Below, piece after piece: positions 36,407 to 45,262 of a stretch of DNA of 64,000 nt. A program made the position numbers and the translations under genes. The notes below the pieces were generated by a model that did no database searches, was not told where the DNA came from, and worked only from the letters and a program-made list of their open reading frames with translations. The stretch is from NCBI GenBank assembly GCA_000720805.1, contig JODI01000005.1, positions 1 through 64,000 on the forward strand, given 5' to 3'. Numbering within the stretch: position 1 is the stretch's first letter; every line of letters starts with the position of its first letter. This DNA is from Streptomyces violaceoruber (GTDB lineage Bacteria > Actinomycetota > Actinomycetes > Streptomycetales > Streptomycetaceae).

Positions 36407-36721
36407 TCAGGGCTCCGTCCACTTGCAGAGCAACCTGAACCCCGCATACAGCGTCACCGGCCAGACGGTGGCGAAGGCCCAGATCACCGCCGGCTCCATG
36501 GTGTCGATACCGGCCGCCATGAGGGCGACGGAGACCACCAGCAGCAGCGCGACGGTCCACGGGCGCGGACGATAGCCCGCCACGCGGGCCAACACGGGTC
36601 GCCGACGCGGACGTCGGCCCAGCGCGCGCATCCGCCGGTCGAGACGGCGGTCGCGGCGCAGAGCACGCTCCATCTCGTCGAGGATGTGCCGCTCGTCATC
36701 GTGGAGGGGGCCGGTCGTCAC
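36407..36721 (-). CDS. DUF3040 membrane protein
   Basis: A 104-residue protein typical of actinobacterial DUF3040. The N-terminal segment LHDDERHILDEMERALRRDRR is followed by an Arg-rich stretch and two adjacent hydrophobic helices (about 55-95: WTVALLLVVSVALMAAG and VIWAFATVWPVTLYAGF). GTG start with GGAGAG 4 nt upstream; the longer upstream frame has no ribosome site. Function unknown; often near stress- or envelope-related genes. Convergent with the frameshifted GT2. Confidence 0.82.
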   Translation of the reverse strand: MTTGPLHDDERHILDEMERALRRDRRLDRRMRALGRRPRRRPVLARVAGYRPRPWTVALLLVVSVALMAAGIDTMEPAVIWAFATVWPVTLYAGFRLLCKWTEP

Positions 36722-36779
36722 TGTCTCTCCTCGTCGCGGCCGCGGGGGGTATGACCCGGGTGCCCCGACACGCGCCCGA

Positions 36780-37391
36780 CTAACGGGTGGAGTGCGGGGC
36801 GAGGGCCTGGAGGAGACCGTCCGCGCCGTCCGACGCGGCATCCTGGCGGATCCGGGCACCGATGTCCCGGGCGAGTTCGCGGCCGGCGGTCCCGCACCAG
36901 TCCCACCAGTGATCAGGCGCCGACGCGTCGAGCCGTTCGGAGACCCTGCAGCGCGGGCCGGCCGCAGGCGCGCGCCTGCGCCGTCACCTTCGAGCCGCCC
37001 TCGACCGGGTCGACGGCCACCGCCGGAACCCCCGCCCGCGGGGCGAACACCATTCCGTGCAGCCGGTCGGTGACGACCGGGCCGAGCCGGGAGAGCACGG
37101 CCTCCGACTGGGCGGGGGTCGCGCTCAGCCGCCAGTCGTGCACGTCGAGCCGGGTCTCCAGTTCCAGGCGCGCGCAGTCCCGGCCGGACAGCCGGCGCGT
37201 CACCTCGTCGGCGCCCCGCTCGTGCCGTCGGCGCGTTCCGCACTCGCGCCGGCCGTGGGTGAGGATCACCCCGACGACAGGCCGGGAGGCAGGGGCGGGG
37301 GCCGGTGCAGCGCCAGCACGTCCCCGGCGGTCGCCTCCCCGTCCAGGAAACTGAACCAGCCCGTCAGCAGGATCCGCGGTCGCTCCGGCAC
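36780..37391 (-). pseudogene. Polysaccharide pyruvyl transferase family remnant
   Basis: Pieces of one protein lie in order on the minus strand. RILLTGWFSFLDGEATAGDV starts from GTG at 37391. After about 26 codons the reading jumps, by internal deletion, to VVGVILTHGRRECGTRRRH, LELETRLDVHDWRLSATPAQ and VVTDRLHGMVFAPRAGVPAV. Near 36950 a further frame change leads to RLDASAPDHWWDWCGTAGRE and a stop at 36780. VVTDRLHGM is the signature of this transferase family. The intact enzyme would probably exceed 250 residues. Its position at the end of the glycan cluster suggests a lost pyruvyl or related decoration. Confidence 0.72.
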
Positions 37392-37493
37392 AGCGCCCCG
37401 GATGCACTGCCCGCCGGGTCGGCAATCAGCGTGACCTCGCCGAAGGACCTGAGGAACCCGAAGGAGCCGGTTCACCCGGATTTCCCCGCGGCG

Positions 37494-38798
37494 TCAGCCG
37501 CGCGCTTCGAGTGCCGTGGGGATGCGGTCCAGTACGGGGAACGGGAGCAGACCGTAGTGGTAGAAGTCCACCGCGTCCGCCCGTCCGGGACCGGTGACCG
37601 CCGCGGTCTTCTCCGCCAGCGCGGCGGCGGACGCGGTGTCCGGCGCACCGGGGCGCAGTACGGTCCGCAGGGCGCAGGTGTCCGGCAGGACGGCCCGGTA
37701 GGCGGCGGTGTCGGCCGCGACGCGGTGCGGGTCGCGGGCGTAGGCGAGGACGGCGTAGCCCGGGACGACGGCTCCGACCGCCGCCGGGTCGACGCCGACC
37801 CGCCAGGCCTCCTCGGCCGCGAGCGGGCCGGTCGGCAGGCCGTCCGCGTAGCCCTTGACGGCGCCGGTCAGATCGAGGAAGACCAGCCGGGACCCCTCGC
37901 CCGCCACGGCGTCGGCCACGGTGGCGGCGAGCGAGGTGACGGTGTCGCAGCGAGTGCGCGCGTACGCGGCGACGGGCTCCCCGGCCGTGTCGGCGAGTGC
38001 GCCGGGGTCGAGGGCGCCCGGCAGCGGGTCCGCGCCGTCGAGCAGCCGGACGACGGTCCGCGCGGCTCCGGCGCGTGCGGCGGCACAGTCCACTCCCGCG
38101 CTGTCGGCGCGCCGCACGCAGTGCGAGCAGAAGCACAGGCCGAGCAGGAACTCCTCCACCGGGCCGAGCGGCACGAAGCTGCGCTCGTGGTGGTAGCCGT
38201 GACCGAAGGAGCCGAAGTGGAGCGACTCGGACACCACCGCGTCCACTCCCTGGCGGGCAACGGAACGGGCGAGAGCGACGGCGTACGCCCGGACGTCCGG
38301 GTTGGCGGGGCACAGGTCGGCCGGAGCCGCGTGGTCGCCGAAGCAGTTCTCCTGGGCGACGTCGGGGTGCGCGAGGCCGAGGGTGGTGTTGTGCAGGAAG
38401 ACGGTCCAGCCGTGCAGCGCGGCGCCGCGTTCGGCCGTACGGCGGCGCAGCTCGCGCAGCGGCTCCCGCTCGGCGCCCGGCTGCACCGGCGGTCTCAGGC
38501 GCAGCCCGTCGAACAGATCGGCCGGAGGCGGGACGTGGGTGCCGTCCTGCCGCAGGGTGACCCGTGCGGGGCCGTGCGGGGTGACGTCGCGGGCGCGGTG
38601 GTAGGCGGCGGCGACCGTCAGGGTGTCGCAGCCGTACCTGCCGAGCACCCGGTCGAGGACGGCGTCCGCGCCCTCCGCGCGGATGTCCTCGACGAAGGTG
38701 TAGACGGAGGCCGTAGACGGCACGGACGGCACGGACGGCACGGACGGCACGGCCTGCGGCGCCGGGCGCGCCGGTTCCGTCCGCGAGGAGGTGTGCAT
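37494..38798 (-). CDS. Unrecognised 434-residue protein, possibly glycoside-hydrolase-like
   Basis: Last gene of the minus-strand transport operon. After an N-terminal VPSVPSVPSVPS repeat comes a domain starting VYTFVEDIRAEGADAVLDRV. It contains HNTTLGLAHPDVAQENCFGD, VDAVVSESLHFGSFGHGYHH, CFCSHCVRRAD and a final DAVDFYHYGLLPFPVL. The pattern of His/Glu-rich strand ends (ESLHFGSFGHG, YHYGL) recalls TIM-barrel glycoside-hydrolase-like proteins, but I cannot assign a family. The cysteine cluster CFCSHC could bind metal. No signal peptide. Context suggests catabolism of the transported ligand. Confidence 0.7.
   Translation of the reverse strand: MHTSSRTEPARPAPQAVPSVPSVPSVPSTASVYTFVEDIRAEGADAVLDRVLGRYGCDTLTVAAAYHRARDVTPHGPARVTLRQDGTHVPPPADLFDGLRLRPPVQPGAEREPLRELRRRTAERGAALHGWTVFLHNTTLGLAHPDVAQENCFGDHAAPADLCPANPDVRAYAVALARSVARQGVDAVVSESLHFGSFGHGYHHERSFVPLGPVEEFLLGLCFCSHCVRRADSAGVDCAAARAGAARTVVRLLDGADPLPGALDPGALADTAGEPVAAYARTRCDTVTSLAATVADAVAGEGSRLVFLDLTGAVKGYADGLPTGPLAAEEAWRVGVDPAAVGAVVPGYAVLAYARDPHRVAADTAAYRAVLPDTCALRTVLRPGAPDTASAAALAEKTAAVTGPGRADAVDFYHYGLLPFPVLDRIPTALEARG
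38716..38751 (-). repeat. Four 9-bp tandem repeats encoding VPS
   Basis: GACGGCACG repeated four times exactly, read on the minus strand as Val-Pro-Ser repeats near residues 18-29 of the neighbouring protein. Copy-number change would keep the frame. Confidence 0.9.
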
Positions 38799-38864
38799 GG
38801 GCTTCCTGTCGCTTGCCGGGCGCGGGTGTGGGCGAGGTGTCGGGGGGCGGCGGTGCGGTGGCCC

Positions 38865-39683
38865 TCAGTGGTCGGCGGCCTTCTGCTGTCCGCCGTCCCG
38901 TACGCGGGACGAGCCGAGGACATGGGAGATCTCCATGCCGGTGCGGACGACCACGGGCCCGACCTCCCGGACCCGGGCGGGGGTCATCCGGGTGGTGAGG
39001 CCGGAGACGCTGAGGGCGCCGATCGGCGCGTCGGTGTGGTCGAAGACGGGCGCGGCGACGCACCGCACCTCCGGTTCGTTCTCCCGGTCGTCGATCGCGT
39101 AGCCCCGGCGCCGGACGCGGTCGAGTTCGCGGCGCAGCCGTTCGGCGTCGGTGACCGTGTGCACGGTGACCGGGGGCATCCCGGCGGCGACGACGACACG
39201 GAACGCCTCCTCGCCGAGCCAGGCGAGGATGGCCTTGCCGACGGCGGTCCGGTAGGCGGGAACGCGGCTGCCGATACGGGAGCCCATGCGGACGTTGGTC
39301 TCGTTCTCGACCTTGTCGATGTAGACGACGTCGGGCGGCTCGTAGACGACGAGGTGGCAGGTCTCTCCCACCGTGTGCTGGAGCAGCCGGAGCGGTTCCG
39401 CGGCGACGGTCCGCAGGTCGAGCGAGGAGAGGTAGGCCTGGCCGAGCCGCAGGGTGCCGTGGCCGAGCCGGAACCAGCCTGTCTCGCGGTCCCGGACCAG
39501 CAGGTCGGACTCCATGAAGGGTGAGGTCAGGCGCAGCACCGTGCTCTTGCTGATGCCGAGATCCTCCGCGATCCGCGTCAGGGACATGCCGCGGCCCGAC
39601 CCGGCGTGGTCGCGGATGTGCTCGAGGACGGTGAGCGCGCGGCGCAGCGACGTGGCCTGGTTGCGGCGGACCGGTGCGGTCAT
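38865..39683 (-). CDS. IclR-family transcriptional regulator
   Basis: A 272-residue regulator. The winged helix-turn-helix (about 10-70) has SLTRIAEDLGISKSTVLRLT. The effector-binding GAF-like domain (about 85-255) has VVYEPPDVVYIDKVE, VPAYRTAVGKAILAWL and the terminal GALSVSGLTTRM. It lies inside the transport/catabolic operon and overlaps the hydrolase stop upstream as ATGA, so it is probably the local regulator and autoregulated. The effector is likely the imported ligand or its product. Confidence 0.93.
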   Translation of the reverse strand: MTAPVRRNQATSLRRALTVLEHIRDHAGSGRGMSLTRIAEDLGISKSTVLRLTSPFMESDLLVRDRETGWFRLGHGTLRLGQAYLSSLDLRTVAAEPLRLLQHTVGETCHLVVYEPPDVVYIDKVENETNVRMGSRIGSRVPAYRTAVGKAILAWLGEEAFRVVVAAGMPPVTVHTVTDAERLRRELDRVRRRGYAIDDRENEPEVRCVAAPVFDHTDAPIGALSVSGLTTRMTPARVREVGPVVVRTGMEISHVLGSSRVRDGGQQKAADH

Positions 39684-40417
39684 GTCGTACTCCTCGGCAG
39701 CAGGCCGCGGGCGACGGCGTCGCGGGCGGTGGTCAGGTGCCTCCCGGCACGGGCGAGTGAGACCTCGTGGTGGCCGGGGAAGAGCGCGTCGACGTCGAGC
39801 GCGGCCAGCCGGGTCAGACTGTCCGCGTACGCGGACACGCGGCAGTCATGCAGATTCTGCAACGAGATGCGTCCCCCGGTGAAGACGCAGTCGCCGGAGA
39901 AGAGTGCCTGGTAGGCCGGGGTCCGCAGGTGGTAGCAGGTGTGGCCGTCGGCATGGCCGGGGGTGGCGACGGCCCGGACGACCACTCCGCCTCCCAGATC
40001 GATCTCCGTGCCGTCGGTGAGGGGTTCGACGCGGGGGCAGGGCCGGAAGGCGTAGTCGGCAGGATAGACCCCGGCGGCTTTGCCCCTGTCCACGCTGAGT
40101 CCCCGCTCGTCGCCCTCGGCGATCCAGCGCACGGCCGCGGCCCCGGCCAGCACGCGCAGCCCGGGAAGTTCCTCGGCGAGGGCGGCGGCTCCGCCCGCGT
40201 GATCGGCGTGCCCGTGGGTGAGCAGGAGGTGGTCGGGGATGGTGCCCGTACTGCCCGCTTTCCGCAGGATGGTGGGGGCGGACCGGCCGCCGCCGGCGTC
40301 GACGAGGACGCTGCGGCGGCCGCCTCGCACGAGGTAGACATGACAGTCCAGCGGGTCGCTGAGATCGAATCCGGCGGCGCCGCTGGCGAGGAGATGGACG
40401 TGTTCGGTCAGCTGCAT
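39680..40417 (-). CDS. Metallo-beta-lactamase-fold hydrolase
   Basis: A 245-residue MBL-fold enzyme. LLTHGHADHAGGAAAL carries the HxHxDH dinuclear zinc motif near residue 69. TPGHADGHTCYHL supplies the next His ligand. LFSGDCVF has the bridging Asp. PGHHEVSL has the last His. Such proteins hydrolyse lactones, thioesters or phosphodiesters. Start ATG has AGGAG 8 nt upstream and lies inside the last codons of the M20 gene. Substrate unknown; operon context suggests an intermediate of the imported compound. Confidence 0.9.
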   Translation of the reverse strand: MQLTEHVHLLASGAAGFDLSDPLDCHVYLVRGGRRSVLVDAGGGRSAPTILRKAGSTGTIPDHLLLTHGHADHAGGAAALAEELPGLRVLAGAAAVRWIAEGDERGLSVDRGKAAGVYPADYAFRPCPRVEPLTDGTEIDLGGGVVVRAVATPGHADGHTCYHLRTPAYQALFSGDCVFTGGRISLQNLHDCRVSAYADSLTRLAALDVDALFPGHHEVSLARAGRHLTTARDAVARGLLPRSTT

Positions 40418-41652
40418 GTCCGCCGCTCCTGCGACGGGATGTCCAGGCGGGCGTCCCCGCGGAGACGCTCCTGAGGGGGCGCCGGGGCGGGTGCGCTCCG
40501 GTGGAGCCGCCTGCCCGTCTCGTGGACCGTCGCCACCACGATCCGCGCGGCCAGCTCCACCTCCGCCAGATCCACCGATTCGGCCGCGGCGTGGGCGTCC
40601 GTCACCGAGCCGGGGCCGAACACCACCGACGGCATCCCGGCGCGGGCGAGCTTGCTGGCGTCCGTGCCGAAGGGCATGCCCTGGATGTGGTGGGGGCGGC
40701 CGTGGGCGGCGAGGGCATCGCACAGCGCGCTGACGACAGGGGTGCCGGGCGGGGTGTCCAGGGCCGGGTCGACGGTGAAGGGAGGGTCCACCTCGGTGCC
40801 GAGTGCGGTGAGTTCGTCGCGGTCCTGCTGCCAGACGGCTTCCGGGTCCTCGCCGGGCAGCGTACGGCGGTCGATGTCCACCTCACAGCTGCCGGGGATG
40901 GTGTTGGGGCCCGTGCCGCCGCGGACCCGGGTGACCGAACGGGTGGCGGGTCCCAGGAGCGGGTGCGGTGCCACGGCCGGGCGCGTGGCGGTGAGGTGGG
41001 CGATGACGGGCGCCATCAGCGAGATCGCGTTGACCGCCTCCTCGGGGCGCGAACTGTGTCCGGGGCGGCCCGTGGTGCGCACGGTGTAGCGCACGACGCC
41101 CTTGTGGGCGGTGGCCGGCACCAGTCCGGTGGGCTCACCGACCAGCGCGCCGACGACAGGGCGGTCCGCCAGCGTTTCGAGCAGGTGCAGGACGCCCCGG
41201 TAGGCGTGTTCCTCGTCGCAGACCCCGGCCAGCACCAGCGTGAGCGGCGGCGGCCCGCCGCGGGCGAGTTCGGCGGCGGCCAGCATGAACGCGGCGAGCG
41301 GCCCCTTGGCGTCGCAGGCACCCCGCCCGTACAGCCGGCCGTCGCGGGTCTCGCCGTCGTGGGGCCGGACCGTCATGCCGTCCGTCTCGACCGTGTCGAG
41401 GTGCGATTCGAGAAGGACCACCGCGGGGTCCCGGCCGGGAACGACGGCGACCACGTTGCACCGCCCCGGCAGCACTTCGTGCAGCTCGGCCCGCACACCG
41501 TGCCGGCCCAGCCAGTCCCGTACGTAGACGGCCACCGCCGTCTCACCCCCGTCGCCCGGCGCGCCCCGGGGGTTCACGCTGGGGATGCGAACGAGATCGC
41601 GCAGGAGATCGAGGACGGCCGAGGTGGCGTCCTGCGACGACGGGGACGTCAT
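40408..41652 (-). CDS. M20-family metallohydrolase (ArgE/DapE type)
   Basis: Dinuclear zinc deacylase or dipeptidase of 414 residues. LLESHLDTVE (His, Asp), GRGACDAKGPLA (bridging Asp), VCDEEHAYRG (catalytic Glu pair), VGEPTG and GRPGHSSRPEEAVNAI (dimerisation-domain His) are all present. FGTDASKLARAGMPSVVFGPG closes the active site. ArgE/DapE-like enzymes remove acetyl or succinyl groups from amino acids. Here it is likely to deacylate or cleave the compound brought in by the adjacent transporter. Overlaps the permease gene upstream (ATGA) and the hydrolase gene downstream. Confidence 0.92.
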   Translation of the reverse strand: MTSPSSQDATSAVLDLLRDLVRIPSVNPRGAPGDGGETAVAVYVRDWLGRHGVRAELHEVLPGRCNVVAVVPGRDPAVVLLESHLDTVETDGMTVRPHDGETRDGRLYGRGACDAKGPLAAFMLAAAELARGGPPPLTLVLAGVCDEEHAYRGVLHLLETLADRPVVGALVGEPTGLVPATAHKGVVRYTVRTTGRPGHSSRPEEAVNAISLMAPVIAHLTATRPAVAPHPLLGPATRSVTRVRGGTGPNTIPGSCEVDIDRRTLPGEDPEAVWQQDRDELTALGTEVDPPFTVDPALDTPPGTPVVSALCDALAAHGRPHHIQGMPFGTDASKLARAGMPSVVFGPGSVTDAHAAAESVDLAEVELAARIVVATVHETGRRLHRSAPAPAPPQERLRGDARLDIPSQERRTCS

Positions 41653-42614
41653 GTCCTGCGCTCCCTCGCATAGACCAGCAACAGGCCGATGATCAGTACG
41701 CCGAGGACGACCTGGCGTACGCCCTCCGAGAGGTTCCAGGAGATCAGCAGCGCGGTCAGCAGGGTGAGCAGCAGGGCGCCGCCGACCGTGCCGAGGAGGT
41801 GGCCCCGGCCACCGAGAATGGAGGTGCCGCCGAGCACGACGGAGGCGATGGACAGCAGCTGGTACGGGTTGCCCATGGTCAGCGAGCTGGTGCCGGTGAA
41901 GCCGAGCAGTACCAGACCGGCCACTCCGGCGAGCAGCGCGCAGGACACGTACGCGGTGAACGCCGTCGCGCCGAGCGGTACTCCGGAGGCGCGTGCGGCG
42001 TGCTCGCCGGCGCCGAGCGCGAACGCGTGGCGGCCGGTGCGGGACAGGTGCAGCAGCCAGCCGGCGACGGCCGTGACGACCAGCCACAGGACGAACGCCC
42101 AGGGCACTCCCAGCAGTCGGCCGTTGGCGAGCGAGTCGAGCAGGGGCAGGTGGGCCGAACTGGGTGAGCCGTCGGTGTACACGAGCAGGGCGCCGGACAG
42201 GATGGTGCCGGTGGCCAGGGTCATCACCATCGGTGGCACCCGCAGCCACACCACGCCGGCCGCGTTCACGGCGCCCACCAGCGCGCACAGCGCCAGGGCC
42301 GCCGCGATGCCGCTCGCGCCGCCGCCCGAGCCGGAGGCGACCTTGGCGCAGACGACGGCGGACAGGGCCACCACACCGGACACCGACAGGTCGATACCGC
42401 TCATGATCACGACGAGGGTCTGGCCGACCGCGACGATGCCCAGGAACGACGCCGTCTGCACCAGGTAGCGGACGTTGGAGACGCTGTCGAAACCGTCCGC
42501 GAAGAGGATGGCCGCGATCCAGGTGACGCCGAGGACGCCGAACGCCCAGGCCGCGCGGCTGCCGCGCAGCGCGGCGACCGCTTCGGTTCGGATCGTGCCC
42601 GTCACGCCGGTCAT
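41649..42614 (-). CDS. Ribose-type ABC transporter permease
   Basis: Integral membrane permease of 321 residues of the RbsC type with 8-10 hydrophobic helices. VGQTLVVIMSGIDLSVSGVVALS is the conserved early signature. ALGAGEHAARASGV precedes a coupling-helix region, and VLGGTSILGGRGHLLGTV is the conserved cytoplasmic loop near the C-terminus. It pairs with the second permease encoded immediately upstream (4-nt overlap) as a heterodimer served by the double ATPase. Confidence 0.92.
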   Translation of the reverse strand: MTGVTGTIRTEAVAALRGSRAAWAFGVLGVTWIAAILFADGFDSVSNVRYLVQTASFLGIVAVGQTLVVIMSGIDLSVSGVVALSAVVCAKVASGSGGGASGIAAALALCALVGAVNAAGVVWLRVPPMVMTLATGTILSGALLVYTDGSPSSAHLPLLDSLANGRLLGVPWAFVLWLVVTAVAGWLLHLSRTGRHAFALGAGEHAARASGVPLGATAFTAYVSCALLAGVAGLVLLGFTGTSSLTMGNPYQLLSIASVVLGGTSILGGRGHLLGTVGGALLLTLLTALLISWNLSEGVRQVVLGVLIIGLLLVYARERRT

Positions 42615-43564
42615 ACGGCGGCCTCCCTCGTGAGGTACGTCTTCAGGGCGAGCGCCGCCACGAGGATCACTCCTTGCACGATGAGCTGGTAGAAGGGCGA
42701 GATCCCGGTGAACAGCAGCAGGTTGGTGAGCAGGCCGATGACCAGCGCGCCCAGGACCGTGCCGCGCATCCGGCCGACCCCGCCGAAGAAGCTGATGCCG
42801 CCGAGTACGCACGCGGCGATCGAGTTGAGCGTGTACGGCGTGCCGATGGTGGGGTCCGCGGAGCCGGTCTGCACGGCCAGCCCGATCCCGGCGAGTCCGG
42901 TGAACGCGCCCGCCAGCGCGTATCCGGCGATCTTCGTACCGCGGGTGTGCAGACCGCTGGCGTAGGCGCCGTGTTCGTTGCCGCCCACGGCGTAGAGGGC
43001 GAGTCCGTGCCGGGTGGTGCGGAGCACTTTCCACGCGGCGAGCACGAGGACGACGGCGACAGCGGGTACCGCGAGGCCGTTCCAGCCGTTGTTGTACGCG
43101 TTCACCAGTCCGCCCGGGACATGCCCCCCGGGCTGCGGCAGGACGATCAGGGTGACGCCGCCCCACAGGAACGACGCGGCGAGCGTCACGACGATCGGGG
43201 GCAGACCGGCGTACGCCACGAGTGTTCCGTTGGCCGCGCCGGCCGCGACGGCCGCGCACAGGGCTGCGACGGCCGCGGTCACGACCCCGCCCGCGCTGTG
43301 CGCGTCGTAGGTGGCGAACACGGCCATGGCGAGCCCGAGTACGGCGCCCAGGGAGAGGTCGATCCCCCCGAGCAGCATCACGGTCGTCTGCCCCGCGGCG
43401 GCCAGGATCAGCGGCAGGAACTGCGCGGACAGGATGGTGACGGAGGCGGGGTCGAGCAGGCTGGTGTCGTAGTGCTGGTAAGCCACGAGCACCGCCAGCA
43501 GAAGTACGAGCAGGCCCACGAGGTCGGTGTTCCTCCGGGCAGCCGAGGTGATCCGTTCACGCAT
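42611..43564 (-). CDS. Ribose-type ABC transporter permease
   Basis: Second RbsC-like permease, 317 residues. GQTTVMLLGGIDLSLGAVLG, AVGGNEHGAYASGLHTRGTK and CVLGGISFFGGVGRMRGTVL are the family landmarks. Start taken at MRERITS, where the ATG lies 8 nt inside the ATPase gene end. Two distinct permeases instead of one RbsC homodimer is a pattern seen in some AI-2, rhamnose and polyol uptake systems. Confidence 0.92.
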   Translation of the reverse strand: MRERITSAARRNTDLVGLLVLLLAVLVAYQHYDTSLLDPASVTILSAQFLPLILAAAGQTTVMLLGGIDLSLGAVLGLAMAVFATYDAHSAGGVVTAAVAALCAAVAAGAANGTLVAYAGLPPIVVTLAASFLWGGVTLIVLPQPGGHVPGGLVNAYNNGWNGLAVPAVAVVLVLAAWKVLRTTRHGLALYAVGGNEHGAYASGLHTRGTKIAGYALAGAFTGLAGIGLAVQTGSADPTIGTPYTLNSIAACVLGGISFFGGVGRMRGTVLGALVIGLLTNLLLFTGISPFYQLIVQGVILVAALALKTYLTREAAV

Positions 43565-45260
43565 GGGCCACACTCCCGGGCTCGGGCCGGTCACCGGCAT
43601 CGGCATCGGCGGGGGCGGGGGGGGGGGCGGGGGCGGTGAGATCGTGGGGCGTCGTGGTGGGCTCGGCGGAAGCGGGTCCCTCAGGCTCCCCGCGCGGCCG
43701 TTTCTCCGGAGCCGGAGCCGGGTCCAGGTCCGGCGGCGGTTCTGCGGCCAGATCCGTGGCCCTGCCCATCACCGACGCCCGTACGAGGCGTTCCTCCGTC
43801 AGGGCCGGGCCCGTGAGGCGGTCCACGATCGTGCCCTCGTACAGCACCGCGACCTCGTCGCAGAGGCCGACCAGTTCCATGGTGTCTCCCGAGGTGACCA
43901 GCACGGCCAGGCCGTCATCGGCGAGGCGGCGCAGGAGGTGGTAGATCTCGCGTTTGGTGCCGATGTCGATGCCCCGGGTGGGTTCGGCGAGCAGCAGGAC
44001 CCGGGGCCCGGTCGGCAGCCACTTGGCCAGCGCCACCTTCTGCTGGTTGCCGCCCGACAGGCGGCGGGCCTCCTGCGCCGGGGACGCGGCCCTGACCTGC
44101 AACCGCTCGATCAGTTCGCCGACCAACCGCGTCTCGGCGGCGCGGTCGACGGTCGTGAGACGGCGCCCCGGGGCCAGGGTGCGCAGGCTGGGCAGGGCGA
44201 GGTTGTCGCGTACGCTGCGCGCGGTGTGGACGCCCTCGGTCTTGCGGTCCTCGGGGACGTAGGCGATGCCGTGCCGGATCGCGTCACGGGGAGAGGGGAG
44301 CCGTACCGCCCGCCCGTCGAGGGTGACCTGTCCGGTGTGGCGGGCCAGGCCGAACAGGGCGCGCAGCACCTCGCGCTGACCCTGGCCCTGCAGCCCGCCG
44401 AGGCCGAGGATCCGGCCGGGCACCAGGTCCAGGTCGACGGCGGAGCACGCGCCGGCGACGGTGAGGCCGCGGGCCCGGAGCAGGGGTTCAGGTTCACCGG
44501 TGGGGACGGTCGCCTTCTGCGGGAACAGATCCGACAGTTCCCGGCCCACCATCAGCCGCACGATGTCGTCGTGGTCGGTCCGCTCCCGTTCCCGTGTCGC
44601 CATCACCGCCCCGTCCTTCAGCACGGTCAGCCGGTCGCTCACGGCGAAGAGTTCGGCCATCCGGTGGCTGACGAAAATCACCGCACCGCCGCTTTCGCGC
44701 AGTTCCCGCACGACCTCGAAGACGACACCGACCTGTTCCTCGTCGAGCGCCGAGGTCGCCTCGTCGAGGATCAGCAGGCGCGGTCCGGCGGCCAGCGCCT
44801 TGGCCAGTTCCACCAGTTGCTGGCGGCCGAGGGGCAGGCGTCCGGCCCGGGTGCGCGGGTCGACGTCCAGGCCGACCCGCTCCAGCAGGGGCAGGGCCCG
44901 GGACGCGAGGTCGCGGGCCCGTACCAGCCCGTGCCGGCTGGGCCAGGCGCCGAGGAAGATGTTCTCCGCGACGCTCTGGTGCGGGTTGAGGCTCAGCTCC
45001 TGATGGACGGAGCCGATCCCGGCGGCCCGGGCGCGGTGGGGAGACCACGCCCGGGTGACGGGAGCGCCGTCGTGGACGATCCGGCCGGAGTCGGGCGCCA
45101 GCAACCCGGTGACGAGGGAGAGCACGGTGGACTTGCCGGCCCCGTTCTCACCGACGAGCGCCAGGACCTCTCCGGGCTCGACGGTGAAGCTCACCTCCCG
45201 CAGCACCTGGTTCCCGGCGAACGACTTGGACAGCTCTTCCACGCTCAGCAGCGGCGCCAT
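43557..45260 (-). CDS. Double-ATPase subunit of ribose-type ABC transporter (RbsA-like)
   Basis: Cytoplasmic ATPase of 567 residues with two fused nucleotide-binding domains. Domain 1 has GENGAGKSTVL (Walker A), LPLGRQQLVE (signature) and LLILDEATSALD (Walker B). Domain 2 has a degenerate Walker A (GLGGLQGQGQREVL), the intact signature RLSGGNQQKVALAKWL, and LLLAEPTRGIDIG, as usual for RbsA. About 60 extra C-terminal residues rich in Pro and Ala are unusual and include an 11-base C homopolymer in the coding strand. ATG chosen; an in-frame GTG lies two codons upstream. Confidence 0.93.
   Translation of the reverse strand: MAPLLSVEELSKSFAGNQVLREVSFTVEPGEVLALVGENGAGKSTVLSLVTGLLAPDSGRIVHDGAPVTRAWSPHRARAAGIGSVHQELSLNPHQSVAENIFLGAWPSRHGLVRARDLASRALPLLERVGLDVDPRTRAGRLPLGRQQLVELAKALAAGPRLLILDEATSALDEEQVGVVFEVVRELRESGGAVIFVSHRMAELFAVSDRLTVLKDGAVMATRERERTDHDDIVRLMVGRELSDLFPQKATVPTGEPEPLLRARGLTVAGACSAVDLDLVPGRILGLGGLQGQGQREVLRALFGLARHTGQVTLDGRAVRLPSPRDAIRHGIAYVPEDRKTEGVHTARSVRDNLALPSLRTLAPGRRLTTVDRAAETRLVGELIERLQVRAASPAQEARRLSGGNQQKVALAKWLPTGPRVLLLAEPTRGIDIGTKREIYHLLRRLADDGLAVLVTSGDTMELVGLCDEVAVLYEGTIVDRLTGPALTEERLVRASVMGRATDLAAEPPPDLDPAPAPEKRPRGEPEGPASAEPTTTPHDLTAPAPPPAPADADAGDRPEPGSVAHA
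43617..43627. repeat. 11-base G homopolymer in the ATPase C-terminal tail
   Basis: Run of eleven G on the + strand (C on the coding strand) inside a longer G-rich stretch 43611-43634. It codes for consecutive prolines. Slippage here would change the reading of the last about 20 residues and the junction with the permease start. Confidence 0.9.
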
Positions 45261-45262
45261 GG

